This document shows, one piece after another, positions 46,601 through 59,362 of a stretch of 64,000 nucleotides of DNA. Source of the stretch: Talinum fruticosum (Eukaryota > Streptophyta > Magnoliopsida > Caryophyllales > Talinaceae); assembly GCA_021018815.1 (NCBI GenBank), contig JAITYX010000042.1, positions 3,053,001 through 3,117,000 on the forward strand, given 5' to 3'. The notes under the pieces are model-generated. The model did no database searches, was not told the DNA's origin, and was given only the letters and a program-made list of their open reading frames with translations. The number at the start of each line of letters is the position of its first letter. Within the stretch, counting starts at the first letter, position 1. The position numbers and the translations under genes were made by a program.

Positions 46601-49423
46601 TTGTGAGTAGCTCAATTGTAAAGCAACATGACGGTGCATGTAAATGACTTGTAAAAGCAGAGGATTACACAAAGTAAGCACTAAGAAGACTCACCAATCA
46701 TGATAGACTCCTATCAGACCTCTGTCATAAATTACATCTAGTGTTGGTGACTTGTGTGGACGAACGACATTCATAACCCACACAGGATCAGATGCAAGTG
46801 CAGCTGCGAAGCCTCCAAAGAATGCATTCATGTCCATGATGTTACGTATAGCAGTAGTCCCGAGCTTCAACTTTAAAGAATTCTTGTAATACGCAACTCT
46901 CCTTGTCCACCTTCTAGTGTCGGCTCCAAATACATCTAGCCCATTCCTGATTTGAGCCACCCTGGAAGGAGCTTTTGTTAGCCTCTTTGGCCACTTAGGT
47001 ATAGACCCAAGACTTATGTCACCTTTAACATATGAGGTTCTGCTCACACATGTCTTCAATTTCAAGTACCTACAAAATAGTAAGTCTGTCAACAATCAGA
47101 ATACATTTCTATCCAGAATAAAATATGTTTGAAGATGGTTGTAAGGTTATAAACAGGGATAAGGAAACTTCCTAAGGATCATATTTCATTTCAGTTTTCA
47201 TTACTAGTTCACAATTTCACACAGCAAGAAAAGCATCTATGGTGTTAAATAACATAAAAGATCAATTTTCTCAAAACATACCACGCATAACTTGGATCAT
47301 CAGACTCATCACACAATCCAAGCCCAAACTCATTTTGAATGGGTAGGCAATCATCTCCTGAAGGTTTCTTCCAGACAGCTGTGTTCTCATCAACAGCAAT
47401 TAAATCAAAACACAATACTCTTGCTACAGCCTGGAGATCAGCCCATTCCTTGTCTTGGTTAGTCCACTGTACAGGAGGGCCAGAGATTACCACATATCCA
47501 CCTGGGCGAAGTAAGCGATCCACTTCAACGAAATATGAAGCATCTGCAAAGCAATTCAGCGCATTATATCAGTAAACTGCAGGGGAGGGGGTAGGGGGAC
47601 GCGGGCCGAGCAGAGGCAAATGGAAAACTCACTATGGGAAGTAAATGGTATCAAACACCTAGAGCAATGCACCAAGTCAAATGAAAATGCAGGAAACGGC
47701 AATCTATGGGTTCCAAGCGTGGAAACAAAAGCTGGGATTCCTCTTTCAAGAGCAAATTGAATTTGAGAATTATCAGAATCTCTAGGAGCTATGGAGAGGG
47801 TCAAGATATTTTCTGACAGAAGATGACCCCCAAAACTAGCTACCTGCAATACGAGAAAAATGCTTAATGTTACAGATATTCCTTGCAGGACGAAGCAAAA
47901 AGATAAAAATAGAAAAAGTCTTACCCCGCATCCCATGTCAAGAGCTGTCCTCAAGACTCCACCAGTAATTGGAATGTACTGCCCAAGTTTATCTATGTAC
48001 TTTTTTGTCCGTCGGGGACCGTCGTTCCACCACCAGGAAAGACAAAGTATGCACCTTCTTTTTCATCCATCCTTGATCGCTTTTCTTATCAGCAATCTTC
48101 TCAAGCAGCACATTTGAATGACAAATCTACCGAACAAGAATGAGCAAAATATCATATTTATGTTGAATAAAAGAGTCCAAATATAGAGCAAATATGCGAA
48201 TTTCCCAATTCATAAATCTCAAAATTTACACAAAGGTGTTTGCCATCATCTATACACTACCTAGAAAATGCCTCCATTTGCTACCTCTCAGCATCAGCAT
48301 AAGAGTCCAATTCCCCCTCCCCTCTTTTTAAACTATCATCACATTTAGGTGTAACATTAACAAAACAATTAGACGCACTTTGGTGTTTCTGATGTCTTCT
48401 ATGTTAGAAGTGTCTGATCATATGTTCCGGGTTAATTTTATATCAATAGATGATAAAAATTTCAGCCATAACATTTATGTCAGCTTTTTGTATGAAAGCA
48501 TTCAATTCAAAACAACTTGCTTTCTAGATGATCCTGAAGGGAGAATTCTAACAACCTTTTTGCTGATATATGCGAAGAATCATGAAACTCCTTAAGCTAA
48601 GTTCAATTGTAACATTAGTAATCAATCATGTTACTTTTATATGACTTTCCTCCTACTTTGTCCCGAAGTCTGAACCTCCATTTCTCTCTCCTCACACATC
48701 AGAAGGCTATAGATTTACAGGTTTTTGCAGCCCTACATAGCTTACTTGGAGCTTCAAACCCAATCCTATCATAAAACCCCTAGCTTAATATTCCATTTAC
48801 ACCCAAATCCTTCATAAGCAACCGACCCCAACAAAACATCAATGCTCAAATATCAACGTTAGGCAAGCCACATTTAGTTTAAGACACGGAAAATTCCCAA
48901 GTCACAAACATTGCCCCATTACATAAATCCACAAAGAAACCGTCAACAACCAAATTTGACAGAGAGAGACAGAGACAGAAAAAGAGGGGACCTTATGCAA
49001 GCTCTGAGGCCACGGTACGGGCAATCTGTAACCGGGAGGAGGAGGGATCAAGCAGAGCAAGGACTCCTCAGGAGGTGGGCAATGGCGCTCTCTAAAAAAG
49101 TTCATTTCTCGGCTAAATTGGGCGCTTCTCTTGGGATCTTCACACGGCATATAATCCACAAACTCCGCCGGACAAGCGTCGATCTTCTTCTGGGCGCCGG
49201 TCTCCTCTACGGCGGCGATCAGCTTGAGCCTCTGGCTGGGATCAGATACCGCGGAGCGGCGGAGCGAGCGGCGGCCGGAGGCGGCGAGGGAGTCGCCTAG
49301 GGGAGTGAAAACAAGGAGAAAGAAGAGGATGACAATTCCAAAGAGGAACGCTGTTACGATGTCTAGAAGCTTCCATTGCTTGGGCAGCGATTTCTTCGAT
49401 GCCGGGAGATTCAAATGGCCCAT
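43604..49423 (-). CDS. QUA3: QUA3/PMT13-type pectin methyltransferase (two frame breaks)
   Basis: Seven minus-strand exons: 49423-48992, 48126-47925, 47843-47633, 47543-47282, 47069-46695, 45043-44948, 43817-43604. The product is about 597 residues after two missing bases, the family length. It starts [12 protein letters not shown] with a short cytosolic tail and one membrane anchor ([18 protein letters not shown]): a Golgi type II topology. The lumenal part is two SAM-methyltransferase-like halves of the DUF248 family, with motif I as [14 protein letters not shown] and the second half as [20 protein letters not shown]3 methylates homogalacturonan in Arabidopsis; the same role is inferred. 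Two gaps in exon 2 (T runs on the plus strand at 48001-48006 and 48059-48063) each lose one base; restoring them gives a continuous frame. Exon 2 starts [10 protein letters not shown] where relatives have IWH.NMPH, an unusual change. Intron 6 carries a small repeat element. ERD3-like paralogues are the alternative call. Confidence 0.92.
44692..44888. mobile_element. Small MITE-like repeat, copy 2, in QUA3-like intron 6
   Basis: Starts GGGTCTGTTCAGCTTTACAT and ends ATGTTCAAACAGGCC. It shares the leading ~50 bases (ctttacataaaaaa ... tttatgttttatg) and the ttatgttcgttt-rich interior with 38289-38424. Terminal inverted repeats are imperfect (GG.CTGTT). Confidence 0.5.
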
Positions 49424-50940
49424 AATTCCTACAATTGAGTTGGAAATTGGGGAGCGGATCTTGGTCTTGCTATGTTAGTTTCGCATTTCTGGGAGTTGGG
49501 GATTGGATTACAAGGGAGAGAGGAGATTTGAGGAGGATGAGTTTAGGGTTTCGGATTGGATTCTGCAAGTTCAGATGTGGATGGAGAGAGGGAGAGAGGG
49601 AGAGAGGGGAGAGAGAGAGAGAGAGAGTTCAGTTCATGAGCACTTTCTTTCTGCTGAGTTTATGCGTGTGAAGAGAGAGAGCGAGAGAGAGAGAGAGAGA
49701 GAGAGGCGGTGGGCAAGAATCCAGGTAGGCAGCCGCCGGTTAATACATTCTACTATTTCTCAATGAAATTAAACTTTAAAAAAACCCGAACATTAGATTT
49801 TATTTTAAAGGAAATTGATTGTTAAACCACTGTAACCTTATTTTGAGGAAAATCATAATTAGTAATTAATGAAGATCAAATTAATATTTAAAATTAATAT
49901 AAGATATCAATTATTAAATGACATATTTTTCTTGAGCGGTCATTCTTTAAACATATTTATGTGCATTCAAAGTCAGATAAGGAGGAAAACACAAGTTCTA
50001 ATTCCAATAAACATATTTATTGAAAGAACTTTTATCTTAAATGCTTCTTATTCGAAAGCGATTACGTCCTTAATAAAACCCTCTTAAAAAAGTCCAAACA
50101 TAATGGAGGAAAAAATTCCTGTAGTTCTTATGTTTTTACGACCTTCAAGCATAATAAGAAATTTTACCTACCAAAGTGATTAATATAAGTAGACATTTTA
50201 AAATTTCGACTATATTAGTTTTTACCTCATTTGTTAAGAAAAGACTCCTAGTATGGTATGTTTATTTATTTGAAGGGTTGTAGTTATTCGCTCCAATTTC
50301 CATTAAATTTTTCCAAATTTTCGAATATGAAAATTTCAAACACCCCACAATTTTTATTTTTATTTTTTAAAAAAGAATCACACCAACTATTCGAAAATAA
50401 CACAATGATAATTTTTTTGGGAGTTTTTATTGATTGTTTACCAGAACACAGGAGCCAACTGTTGCCAATACTCAAATTAGGGTCTGCTTAGGCAAGTAAT
50501 TCTCAAGTCATAAACAGATGAAGCAAGAAAATGGAGGCACAAAGAAGGCAACCTCTACGAAATCGAATGAAGGCCTACAATCTTCACTAGATACCATTTC
50601 GATTCTCTCTGAAACATACAATCGATCATAAAACAAGAATATCCGAATGGACAGTGATGACAAATGAGCATGGAAAATAAGCGCCCCCATCAGTTGCCTT
50701 TCTATTTTCAACAATATCTACCAACATCGATCGAGGAAAACAAGTGTGCACACTGCAACCAAAGTGTTTGAGCATGCACAATGCGAAAACAAAAACTATG
50801 CAAGCATTGGGTTGAGGACTATTCAGTTTCGACCACCCTGTATGACCGGCTTCTCCTCTTTTCCAGGGAGATTCTCTGTCTCGTCTCGGTTTTTCATCGA
50901 TATTGGCAAGTCAGCATTGCAAAATCCAAGAGGAACATAT
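49424..50940. other. Intergenic: QUA3-like promoter and CSN1 3' side
   Basis: The 5' leader and promoter of the QUA3-like gene lie at the left; (GA)n tracts occupy about 49585-49628 and 49674-49705. The remainder is AT-rich with no supported gene. Confidence 0.5.
49585..49705. repeat. (GA)n microsatellite tracts
   Basis: Two GA-rich runs separated by about 45 bases, upstream of the QUA3-like start. Confidence 0.85.
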
Positions 50941-53900
50941 TCATATCTTCCTGACTTGCCTCTGATTGAAATCATGCTTGATTATGTTTGCTCTGAGTAA
51001 CATAGACCTCACTTCCCGGTCAAATTCACTGCCTGTCTGTAGCACCCGCTGAAAGGTGGCGTTTCTCTGGTCCGCATGGCGTGCATACAATATTTTGTTC
51101 TGGGAGTCAATCCTTGCCTGCACAGGTGGCCCGATATAGTAGCTATTGGTGAAAGGAATCAAGGGAGCTTACTATGAAAGTATAAAAATTCCAATCTAAA
51201 TGACTATGATCTCTATAATGGTTAATTTCATTACATTCTTATACAGCGTTACTTGATCTTCCAAGAAATTTTCTAGGTTAATTTTGCAACAATAATTTTT
51301 CAGAGCTCTCCTACAAATTTCAGACCTTTTTTCTAAACATTTAAGGCTCCTACACGACATTATTGGGTCTTCTAGTTCCAGACCTCAAATTAAGTGATAA
51401 AGCCCTACTCATATTTTGGGGCTTTCTCTATAATGTTCAAGCAGATCAGACAAAAGTGACAGCCAATGAATAGTGCAAGTAATGTGGAACCCAAAAATGG
51501 TGCACAGTACTGATATTGATTTCTGATATTGCAAGGTCTCACAAGATCAAGATCAATGCAAATTCACCTTTGAGTCTTTGACATGGACAGTCTGAGAGGA
51601 AGAAACCAAAACTTCAACATGATTTGAGTGGTCAATGGAATTACCTGAATTTGGTTGTTCGTGATCAAAGCCTCAAGCTCCTTCTGTAGGCCAGCCACGC
51701 TGGTTTTGAAAGCATTTGCCATCATGTTCAAATCCACCGACACAAAAGGAAGGGTGTATTGAATGAGGGCCTTGTGACGGATTTCATTGTATAATGTCTC
51801 AACATGGTCGTGCAAATGGATGTCCAGCAATAAATTAGCCTTAAGATTCCCCAAATAACTTAGGCAAGATGCATAATGACTGCAATGAGGTTATACAGTG
51901 AAGGTTGTTAAAACATTGAAACACATTTACAAAATGGGAGGAGGTACAGCGACATGCAAGGAGTAAGAAAAAGAAGTTTCATCTAGTATATAGGTGCAAG
52001 TGCAACACCCTTGGATCTAATCAAAAGCTAAAATCAGAATACTTTTGCTGAAAGCAGCCTGATCTGTCCTGCAATTTCCACAAACATGGCTAAATCTTCA
52101 TCATCAAAACCAAACTACAAAAATAAATTAGAGAACCAGAAAATCAATTTTGTGGCCCATTGAAAAAGAAGAAAATTTTCAATGTCCAATGACTACTAAG
52201 TTCTCGTTATTGAGTTACTGAATTTCCAAGAATATAAACAATTCTTCGAATGATTAAGGCAACAACATTAAAATAAGTGAAGTAAAATTACTTAAAGAAC
52301 ACCAATTATATTTCACACCAGAGTATACGTACACAGACCAGAGATTCTTGCTGTAAACATCACTGCAAATTGTATTCATAAGAAATTGATTAACTGGCCT
52401 TAAGAATCCCCAAGCATAATGATCCAGTACACACATTATATTCAACGGTCAAGGGTCACTGGCTGAGCAAGGTACTAAATAATAACTTTTGGGTCAGGGA
52501 CTATTGATGCAAATTGAAGGAAACAGTTCAAGGGCACATACTACAAATACAAAGCCCTGCACGAAACGCTCTTCACTCAGTTGAAAATGCTTCTGTTCGA
52601 TATACGTAACATACCAACATAATCGATTTTTTTTTTAATAGAAAAAGGAGGCAGAATGGCCCCATTCACACAACGGAAATAACAAGAAATGACTGAGCAG
52701 AAAAAAGGGCTGGAGAGGCAAAAGCTAATACGAAGGAAACTGTCATTGTTTGAACAATCAAGGCAATCAGAAGGGCAAAAGAGAAGCTTAGATTACCTAG
52801 AATAGAAATCATTGATAAGTTCCCTTATTTCTGGCACAAGCTCCAAGAAATTTCTGAAGTTGAGATTGTCAATAACTTTGTTCTGCAGAATATAAGAATA
52901 TCAAATGAAGCCACTCTAACAACAGAATGAGGCCATCAGTGGAAACATGAGATTCATAGAAAGATAAATGCCTGTTACTCACCTTGAGTTCTGTTCTATC
53001 AAAAGTAGCAAGCGCACAAAGTCCACCATAGGTTGCAACATCTTGTGGTGCAATCACTTCAGAATAATGATTACCCAATTCTGGACCCACTTCCAGAAAC
53101 TGTAAAACCATCAGAGGCATAACAGAAAAACAATTGTTTAACATAAAAACAAAAGTATCCCATAGTTATTCATTACAATATTACTTCATTTTATCAGTCA
53201 ACAGAACATTAAGCAAGAGGCTAGTTTTGCAGTTTTCCTCAATTTCATGGGTCACATTTTCCCTACCAGTTGTGATATCAAAAGGGAAACCTTAAGTTTC
53301 AAATCTTGCACCTCAACTGATTCAATACCCACTCAGACATCCCTTTCTGCATGAACCCCATAAAGAAATTAGGTCTTCAGCGGTTTAACCACAAGTATTC
53401 CCGCTTTGCACGGTAATTCCAGGGGAGAGATGCCCATAACTTACAATGGCAACAAACTGGTTTCTAAACAGATCTTATGGTGCCAAACAGAATTAAAATC
53501 ATATCAAGGCCACGATTTGGGTCTCTAGAGTCTTATATAAGATCTCCAAGAGAATTTGCAGAATCAACTTCAACCACTCCTACATCATTAAGAGGGAAAG
53601 TCCCTAATTGATAACTCTATAAGCAACCCCCACATAGATCATTTCCAGCACCATCAACGCTAAGATATAAATAATACAACGTTGATCCATTGAATCAACA
53701 TTTCCAGCACCATCAGTGCTAAGATATAATACAACGTTGATCCATTGAATCACATACTACAGGCTGCAAATGGTTTGTAGTCATCAATGCAGAGAAGATT
53801 TACTTGACATTGATAAGGAGAAAAAACAGCCAAAAAGCTTATAAGCAAACACAAGTGCAGTAATAGGCCACAAATGAAAAACCAAAATGCTACTTGTATA

Positions 53901-55881
53901 ACCTAGCAAAACAATGCAGATATCCCTCTTCATCTGTCAAGACCAGCTGCCAGTATGAGAGGCCTATGCATTGTTAACAAACAACCAAGAATCCTCCAAC
54001 TCACCCTACCCACAGGGAGAAATAAAAAAGACATACATGGAGAGGAGAGATAGGGAGAAAAAAAACGACAACATTCACAACAGCAAGTTAAGGCGCCAGC
54101 AATACTCAATCAGAGAAACAAAAAATCTCCACAACTAACCTTGCGGGCAGCAAGTTTGTATTTTTAGCCTCCAAATGAGCCAATCCAGCAGCACAACGTA
54201 GCTTTGCAATAATGACAGGGTCTAGAGCCTCTGGTGTCTGCTCTGCTTTGCTTACATAGCTTGTGACGTGTGTAAACTGACCCATCTCAATACTAACAAG
54301 GATTGCATTTAAACACATGTTCACGATATGCTTTCCTGTAGTGCAATAATCACGAGCACGAATATAATTCTTGAAGGCATCTGCAAGTTGCCCATGAGTG
54401 TAATAAAAATCTCCAAAATCATTGTACCCCATTCTAATGCTTTCTTTAATTAAATTTGTCTGCACAAAGAAAGGGAAGATATTAATCACCTGTCTAATGA
54501 AGTTGCAATTAAAAAAAAAAAAGCAAAGAAGAAAATAAAATAGAAAATATACGTCATGATAAGATAGGTCAAACTCATATGTAATGGAAAGGTTTAAAAG
54601 CAACAAAAGTAAATTTTGATAAAAAGCACTTATAATATAAGTACCAGAAATGTTCAAATGATTAAGTAAATGTGGTTCATTCAGAAGCTTAAAAGAAATG
54701 TGATCAGTGAACACTGATAAGACCACAAGAAGCTCACAATCTAAGTAGGTATTGCACTATGGATATGCAGCTCATATATTACATCAATTCAAGTCTTTCG
54801 CTATCTCAACAAGTGCCCAAGGTAGGGCACAATAGCACAGAGATTCGACAAACCCGTAAAAAAAAATGTAAAGAGCTGGGAATACGGCTTCCTGCTCGAA
54901 AAATATTGTCCTGAATTATAAATCAACTGAAATCCATACACACTCAAAGCTCCGCGACATAGTCCATACTCAAAAAACACTATTGTGCCAGTATAACCAA
55001 CATCTATATCTATATAATCCCCCACCCCCATCCCAGCTAAATGTAAAGAGCTGAGAATACAGCTTCCTGCTCGAAAAGATTGTCCTGAAGTATAAATCAA
55101 CTGAAATCCATACACACTCAAAGCTCCACAGTATAACCAATATCTATATCTATATAATTCCCCCACCCCCATTCCAGCTGAAACAAGGCCCGCTCTGATC
55201 CTTTGCCGGGGGCTACTGAATTCGCACTCATTATTTTCAAGCTGCTTACTTACCTTCATAAGGTGATAACCCGGCTAAGTCCAGAAATTCAGAACGAATT
55301 CAGCTTCACAAAACATACCCACTACAATATACTTTTCATTAGTGACATCTCCATAATTAGAAAAACATTCCACGAATTCAACCAGAATCGAAATAAGCAA
55401 ACACAATTCAACAAACCCACATCAAAAATCGCACAATTCACAAAAACCAACCACAAAAAAATACATTTTAAGCAACAACAATACCCTACCTTATACGCAT
55501 TGAGCTCATTCTCGAGCTTCTCTCTCCTCTGCTCAGCCCTCCTCTCAACAGCATCAATCCAAGCATTGTCTATCCCATACGCGGGTCCCAACCTACTCTC
55601 AATCCTCTGGGCCGCTTCCCTGAAGAGCTGGGTGTTCTCCCCTTCTTGATTTCATCATACGCCATGCGAAGAGCTTCGAGCTGCATCGTGGGGTTGTCAC
55701 ATCGGTCGGCGATGAACAGGAGCCGCATGATCTTAGTTCGACCCGAGTAGAGAGAAGCGTAAGCCTCAACGTCAAGCTGTTCGCCGCTTATGATTGGTCT
55801 GTGACGCTGCTTATCGTCACCGACGTCGTTGGCGTAGATCTCGTCCATCATTTGTCCTGAGCACTCCTCGTCGTTCTCCAT
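50941..55881 (-). CDS. CSN1: COP9 signalosome complex subunit 1 (two frame breaks)
   Basis: Six minus-strand exons: 55881-55490, 54459-54140, 53099-52983, 52882-52797, 51879-51645, 51117-50941. About 442 residues result after two missing bases, against 441 in Arabidopsis FUS6/COP11. Visible landmarks are [18 protein letters not shown] near the N-terminus, the helical TPR-like/RPN7 region ([20 protein letters not shown]), and the C-terminal PCI domain ([18 protein letters not shown] ... [18 protein letters not shown]). CSN1 is a scaffold of the complex that removes NEDD8 from cullins, and it represses photomorphogenesis in darkness. Missing bases are inferred in exon 1 (C run at 55639-55642) and exon 2 (T run at 54161-54165); one base each restores EIKKGENTQLF and [11 protein letters not shown]. 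Introns 1 and 2 each contain a tandem duplication. All junctions are GT-AG. Confidence 0.95.
53640..53753. repeat. Tandem duplication in CSN1 intron 2
   Basis: atttccagcaccatcaacgc and atttccagcaccatcagtgc both lead into taagatataa and then acaacgttgatccattgaat. The copies are about 58 bp apart. Confidence 0.85.
54865..55180. repeat. Tandem duplication in CSN1 intron 1 (175-bp period)
   Basis: aatgtaaagagctg starts at 54865 and 55040. Both copies run through cttcctgctcgaaaa, tcaactgaaatccatacaca, ctatatctatataat and the cccacccccat block. The second copy lacks about 35 bases in the middle. Confidence 0.88.
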
Positions 55882-55973
55882 TTCGAATTTCGCGGTGAAT
55901 CAAGAAGGGAACCAAAACCCTAGCAAAGTTTTTGGTTTTCTGATTTTGGTGAACGGAGAGTTTCTCTCTCTTT

Positions 55974-56010
<37 letters not shown>

Positions 56011-56189
56011 GTCCTCCGATGCCAGCTTCAGTAGTGTTCTAAGACCGCCGAGATTGCCAACGATGTCGTTTTTGATAATTTGGGCTTGGCTGACTAAAGT
56101 GTCAATTGAGAATAATTATATCAAAGCCCATTAAAATTCCAAACTCTAAAAAAGATTTATATAGCGATAAAATTGTCTATACTTAATTA

Positions 56190-56252
<63 letters not shown>

Positions 56253-56851
56253 GTGGTGGTTTGAGTGTAATTACACGAGGTTTTTAGTGAAAAATCAATT
56301 TACCATTTTTATTAGACGATAAATTTCATCGGACAATAATCAAGTTACTAGTTTATTCTTAATAGTTAGTTACTCGATTATCGAATAATGAAATTTTATT
56401 AGTCAGATAAATATTTTCAAATGACATCGAAAAATGTGTAGATCAATGACCATTAAAGAACCAAAGTATAATGCAACAAAGCCTCATACAATTTAAATAT
56501 TTTTTAATATTTTTCTTAATTATCCGCTACTCAAACGATACATTTTGCCGAACAAGACCTAACACAATCTATAATTTTCTTTCTTAATTACGTAGAGAGA
56601 ACCCAAAAGGATCGAATGGCTATCTTCCTTTCACTATTTTCATGAATTAAGGCCCATAAAAAGCCTAGGGTTTACATCAATGATCAAAGAATTTGGATCT
56701 CCCAAACTTACACATCATATGTATTGATTTCTTTTGAACCAAACTGTACTACAACAAACCCTTACCCAAGAACACCACAACTTATAAAAGAATCCCATCT
56801 CCTCCCCCCAAAAAAACCCTAAAATTAGGTTTATTGACCCAAAAATGAAGG
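55882..56851. other. Intergenic: CSN1 5' leader and PMT15-like 3' side
   Basis: The CSN1 leader contains a (TC)n tract at about 55973-56009. A long (TA)n lies at about 56195-56249. No additional gene is supported. Confidence 0.55.
56195..56249. repeat. (TA)n microsatellite
   Basis: About 27 TA units between CSN1 and the PMT15-like gene. The length may be unreliable in the assembly. Confidence 0.95.
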
Positions 56852-59304
56852 TTAAGAAGAAGTATGGGGAAGGGCAGGGGCAGTCCAATATTGCTTGACA
56901 GCAACCATAATCTTTTCTCTTTCCAATGGTCCTTCCTCATGATCATAAATTAGGCTATTCCATTGCATTCCCTCTATGTTGTTCTTCAGCTTCACCAAAA
57001 CATCAATGTCATCTCTGAATATTACACATCCCTCTGGCCTCAAGATCCTGTCCATCTCTAACAAAATGTCCTCCATTTTACATCTGCGACATGGTTAGCA
57101 TCATCGTTAGATCGTGTTTCTACATGATTTTCTCATGTTTTCGGGTGCAAATGTGCTAATATTATAATTTATCGAGATCATTAGGGGTAGTATGGTTTTT
57201 CTCCTTTTACCTGCCCTTGTAGAGACTAAACACGGAATCAGCATGGATTAAGTCGTATGTTCTTGGATATGTAGACATTGCCTCGCACCTAGGAAGAATG
57301 AGCAAAAGTATTAGTATGAATGAAAATTTGGATAGTAGCGACAGTGCATCGAGCTATTATACACCTGCGAGTTTATACTCCTAAGACACAATATAAGGTT
57401 CCGGATGCATATAAGAATTGGCTTAGTAGAGAGAGACCAAGTCTCTAAGGTCAAGGACTTACCAACTTTGGTATGTGCCGATCAACCCACGTTCATAGAC
57501 AACTCCAAGGGTGTTAACCTTGGCCTCAACCGGGACGACATTCATGACCCAAACAGGAGCATTCACAAGGGCAGCTGCAAAGCCTCCCAAGTTGGCATTC
57601 ATGTCAAGAACATTCCTATACCTCCCGGCATCATTTAGCTCACCGTTCAAGGCCTTGTAATATGCCAACCTCTTCTTCCACATCTCGGTGTCCTTTTCAA
57701 AGACTTCCGGTGTGATCCCCTCCAAGCTCCCGCTGCTCACCCTAGGAGGGATTGCGGTTAGCCTCTTTGGCCACTTAGCCAACTGCCCTCCGGCTACTTC
57801 TGTTATGTCGGAGACCTCAGGGAGTGCTGTTAGACATGCTTCCATTTTGGTGTACCTACATATATATGTTCATCAACATATTTTACTCGGTTCAAAATTG
57901 ACCCGATTTGAACCTGACGTAAAAGTGCCTGTGTGATAGTGCAGACCAAAACAAAACGATCCTAAAGTTTAGAAATGGATTTTTGAGCTTAATGATGAGA
58001 GATTACCATGCTTGATCCGGGTCTTGGGACTTACAAAACCGCGGTTTCTTGAAGACCTTGCGGTTCTTCTTGCAATGAAGATGATTAGTAGGCTTCTGCC
58101 ATACAGCAATGTCTCCTCTTTGCTTGAGCTTCTTCCAGCAGAGGCTTTTAGCAATGGCTTCAATGTGGGATTGCTCCGAACTCAAGTCTTCCATCGTTCG
58201 ATTCCACCCTTTCCAGTGTGCCTGCCAGTTGATGGGCGGCCCGAAAGGATCCAGTACCCGCCCGGGCGGAGGATCCGGTCCACCTCAATCAAGTACAACC
58301 CGTCTGCTTGTTCAACGGATATTAGTTAACAATGCATTTAATGACTCTGACAAAAAAGTTGTCAAACAGGAAGATAAAAATGGGACGGAGCGAGTATAAT
58401 TCCCCGGGTTATATTAGCCTAATTAAGCAAAAATGACAAGTAATGTCGGTCTACGTGAAATTACCAAATTGACCCCAAGGAATGAGGCAACGAGAGCAAT
58501 GAGCCATGTCAAATGATCTTGATGGGTAAGGGAGCCTATTGGAAGCCATGATGTCTATCAATGCCGGGACACCCCTCTCCAAGGCGAACTGAACTTGAGC
58601 TTCATGGGTGTCTTTTGGTGCAAATGACATCGCTAAGATGTTGCGTGATAAGAGGTAAGCCCCCAACTTGCAACCTACAATTACAACATACCCGAATCAC
58701 ATACTCGTATTTAATTTTTTTAAAAATATGTTCGGTTATCACTCGAAACAAGAGAGTTCAATTTAAACTTTAACTTAAATGTTCTGAATCAATAAATAAA
58801 ATATGACAAAATTTCAACGTAAACCCACTTATGATTTTGCTTATTGATTCCGGATTTGGAATTAATCAAACAAACTAATTTCAATTTAAAACTCATCAAC
58901 TTGATCGAATACACATCTATCTGAATAACTTATTTACCAAGATTAGGAAAAAATTACAAACACTATTCCTCCTTCCCCGGGGAGAACAAGGTAAAAAAGT
59001 GATACGTTGTTCCTAATGGCTAATTGATGTGAGAAAAAAGTAATTATTTTCGCTTTTTTTCCCGGGGAATTTAGCTATATGTCATTTTCATGTTTGATTT
59101 TTTTCCCCAACAATTAAGGAAAAAATCATACTCAAAGTTCTAATATTTCTAAAAGAGCATACTAATATTTTCGCTTTTCCCACAAATTCTTTTCTCAGTT
59201 TCCATTATCTTTGAAAACAATGACTAAATTTAAACTTCAAGTTCAAGCTCGCAAGAAATAAACATTAAATAACGTTCGAGATTCACATAAAATGAAAAAA
59301 AATG

Positions 59305-59362
<58 letters not shown>

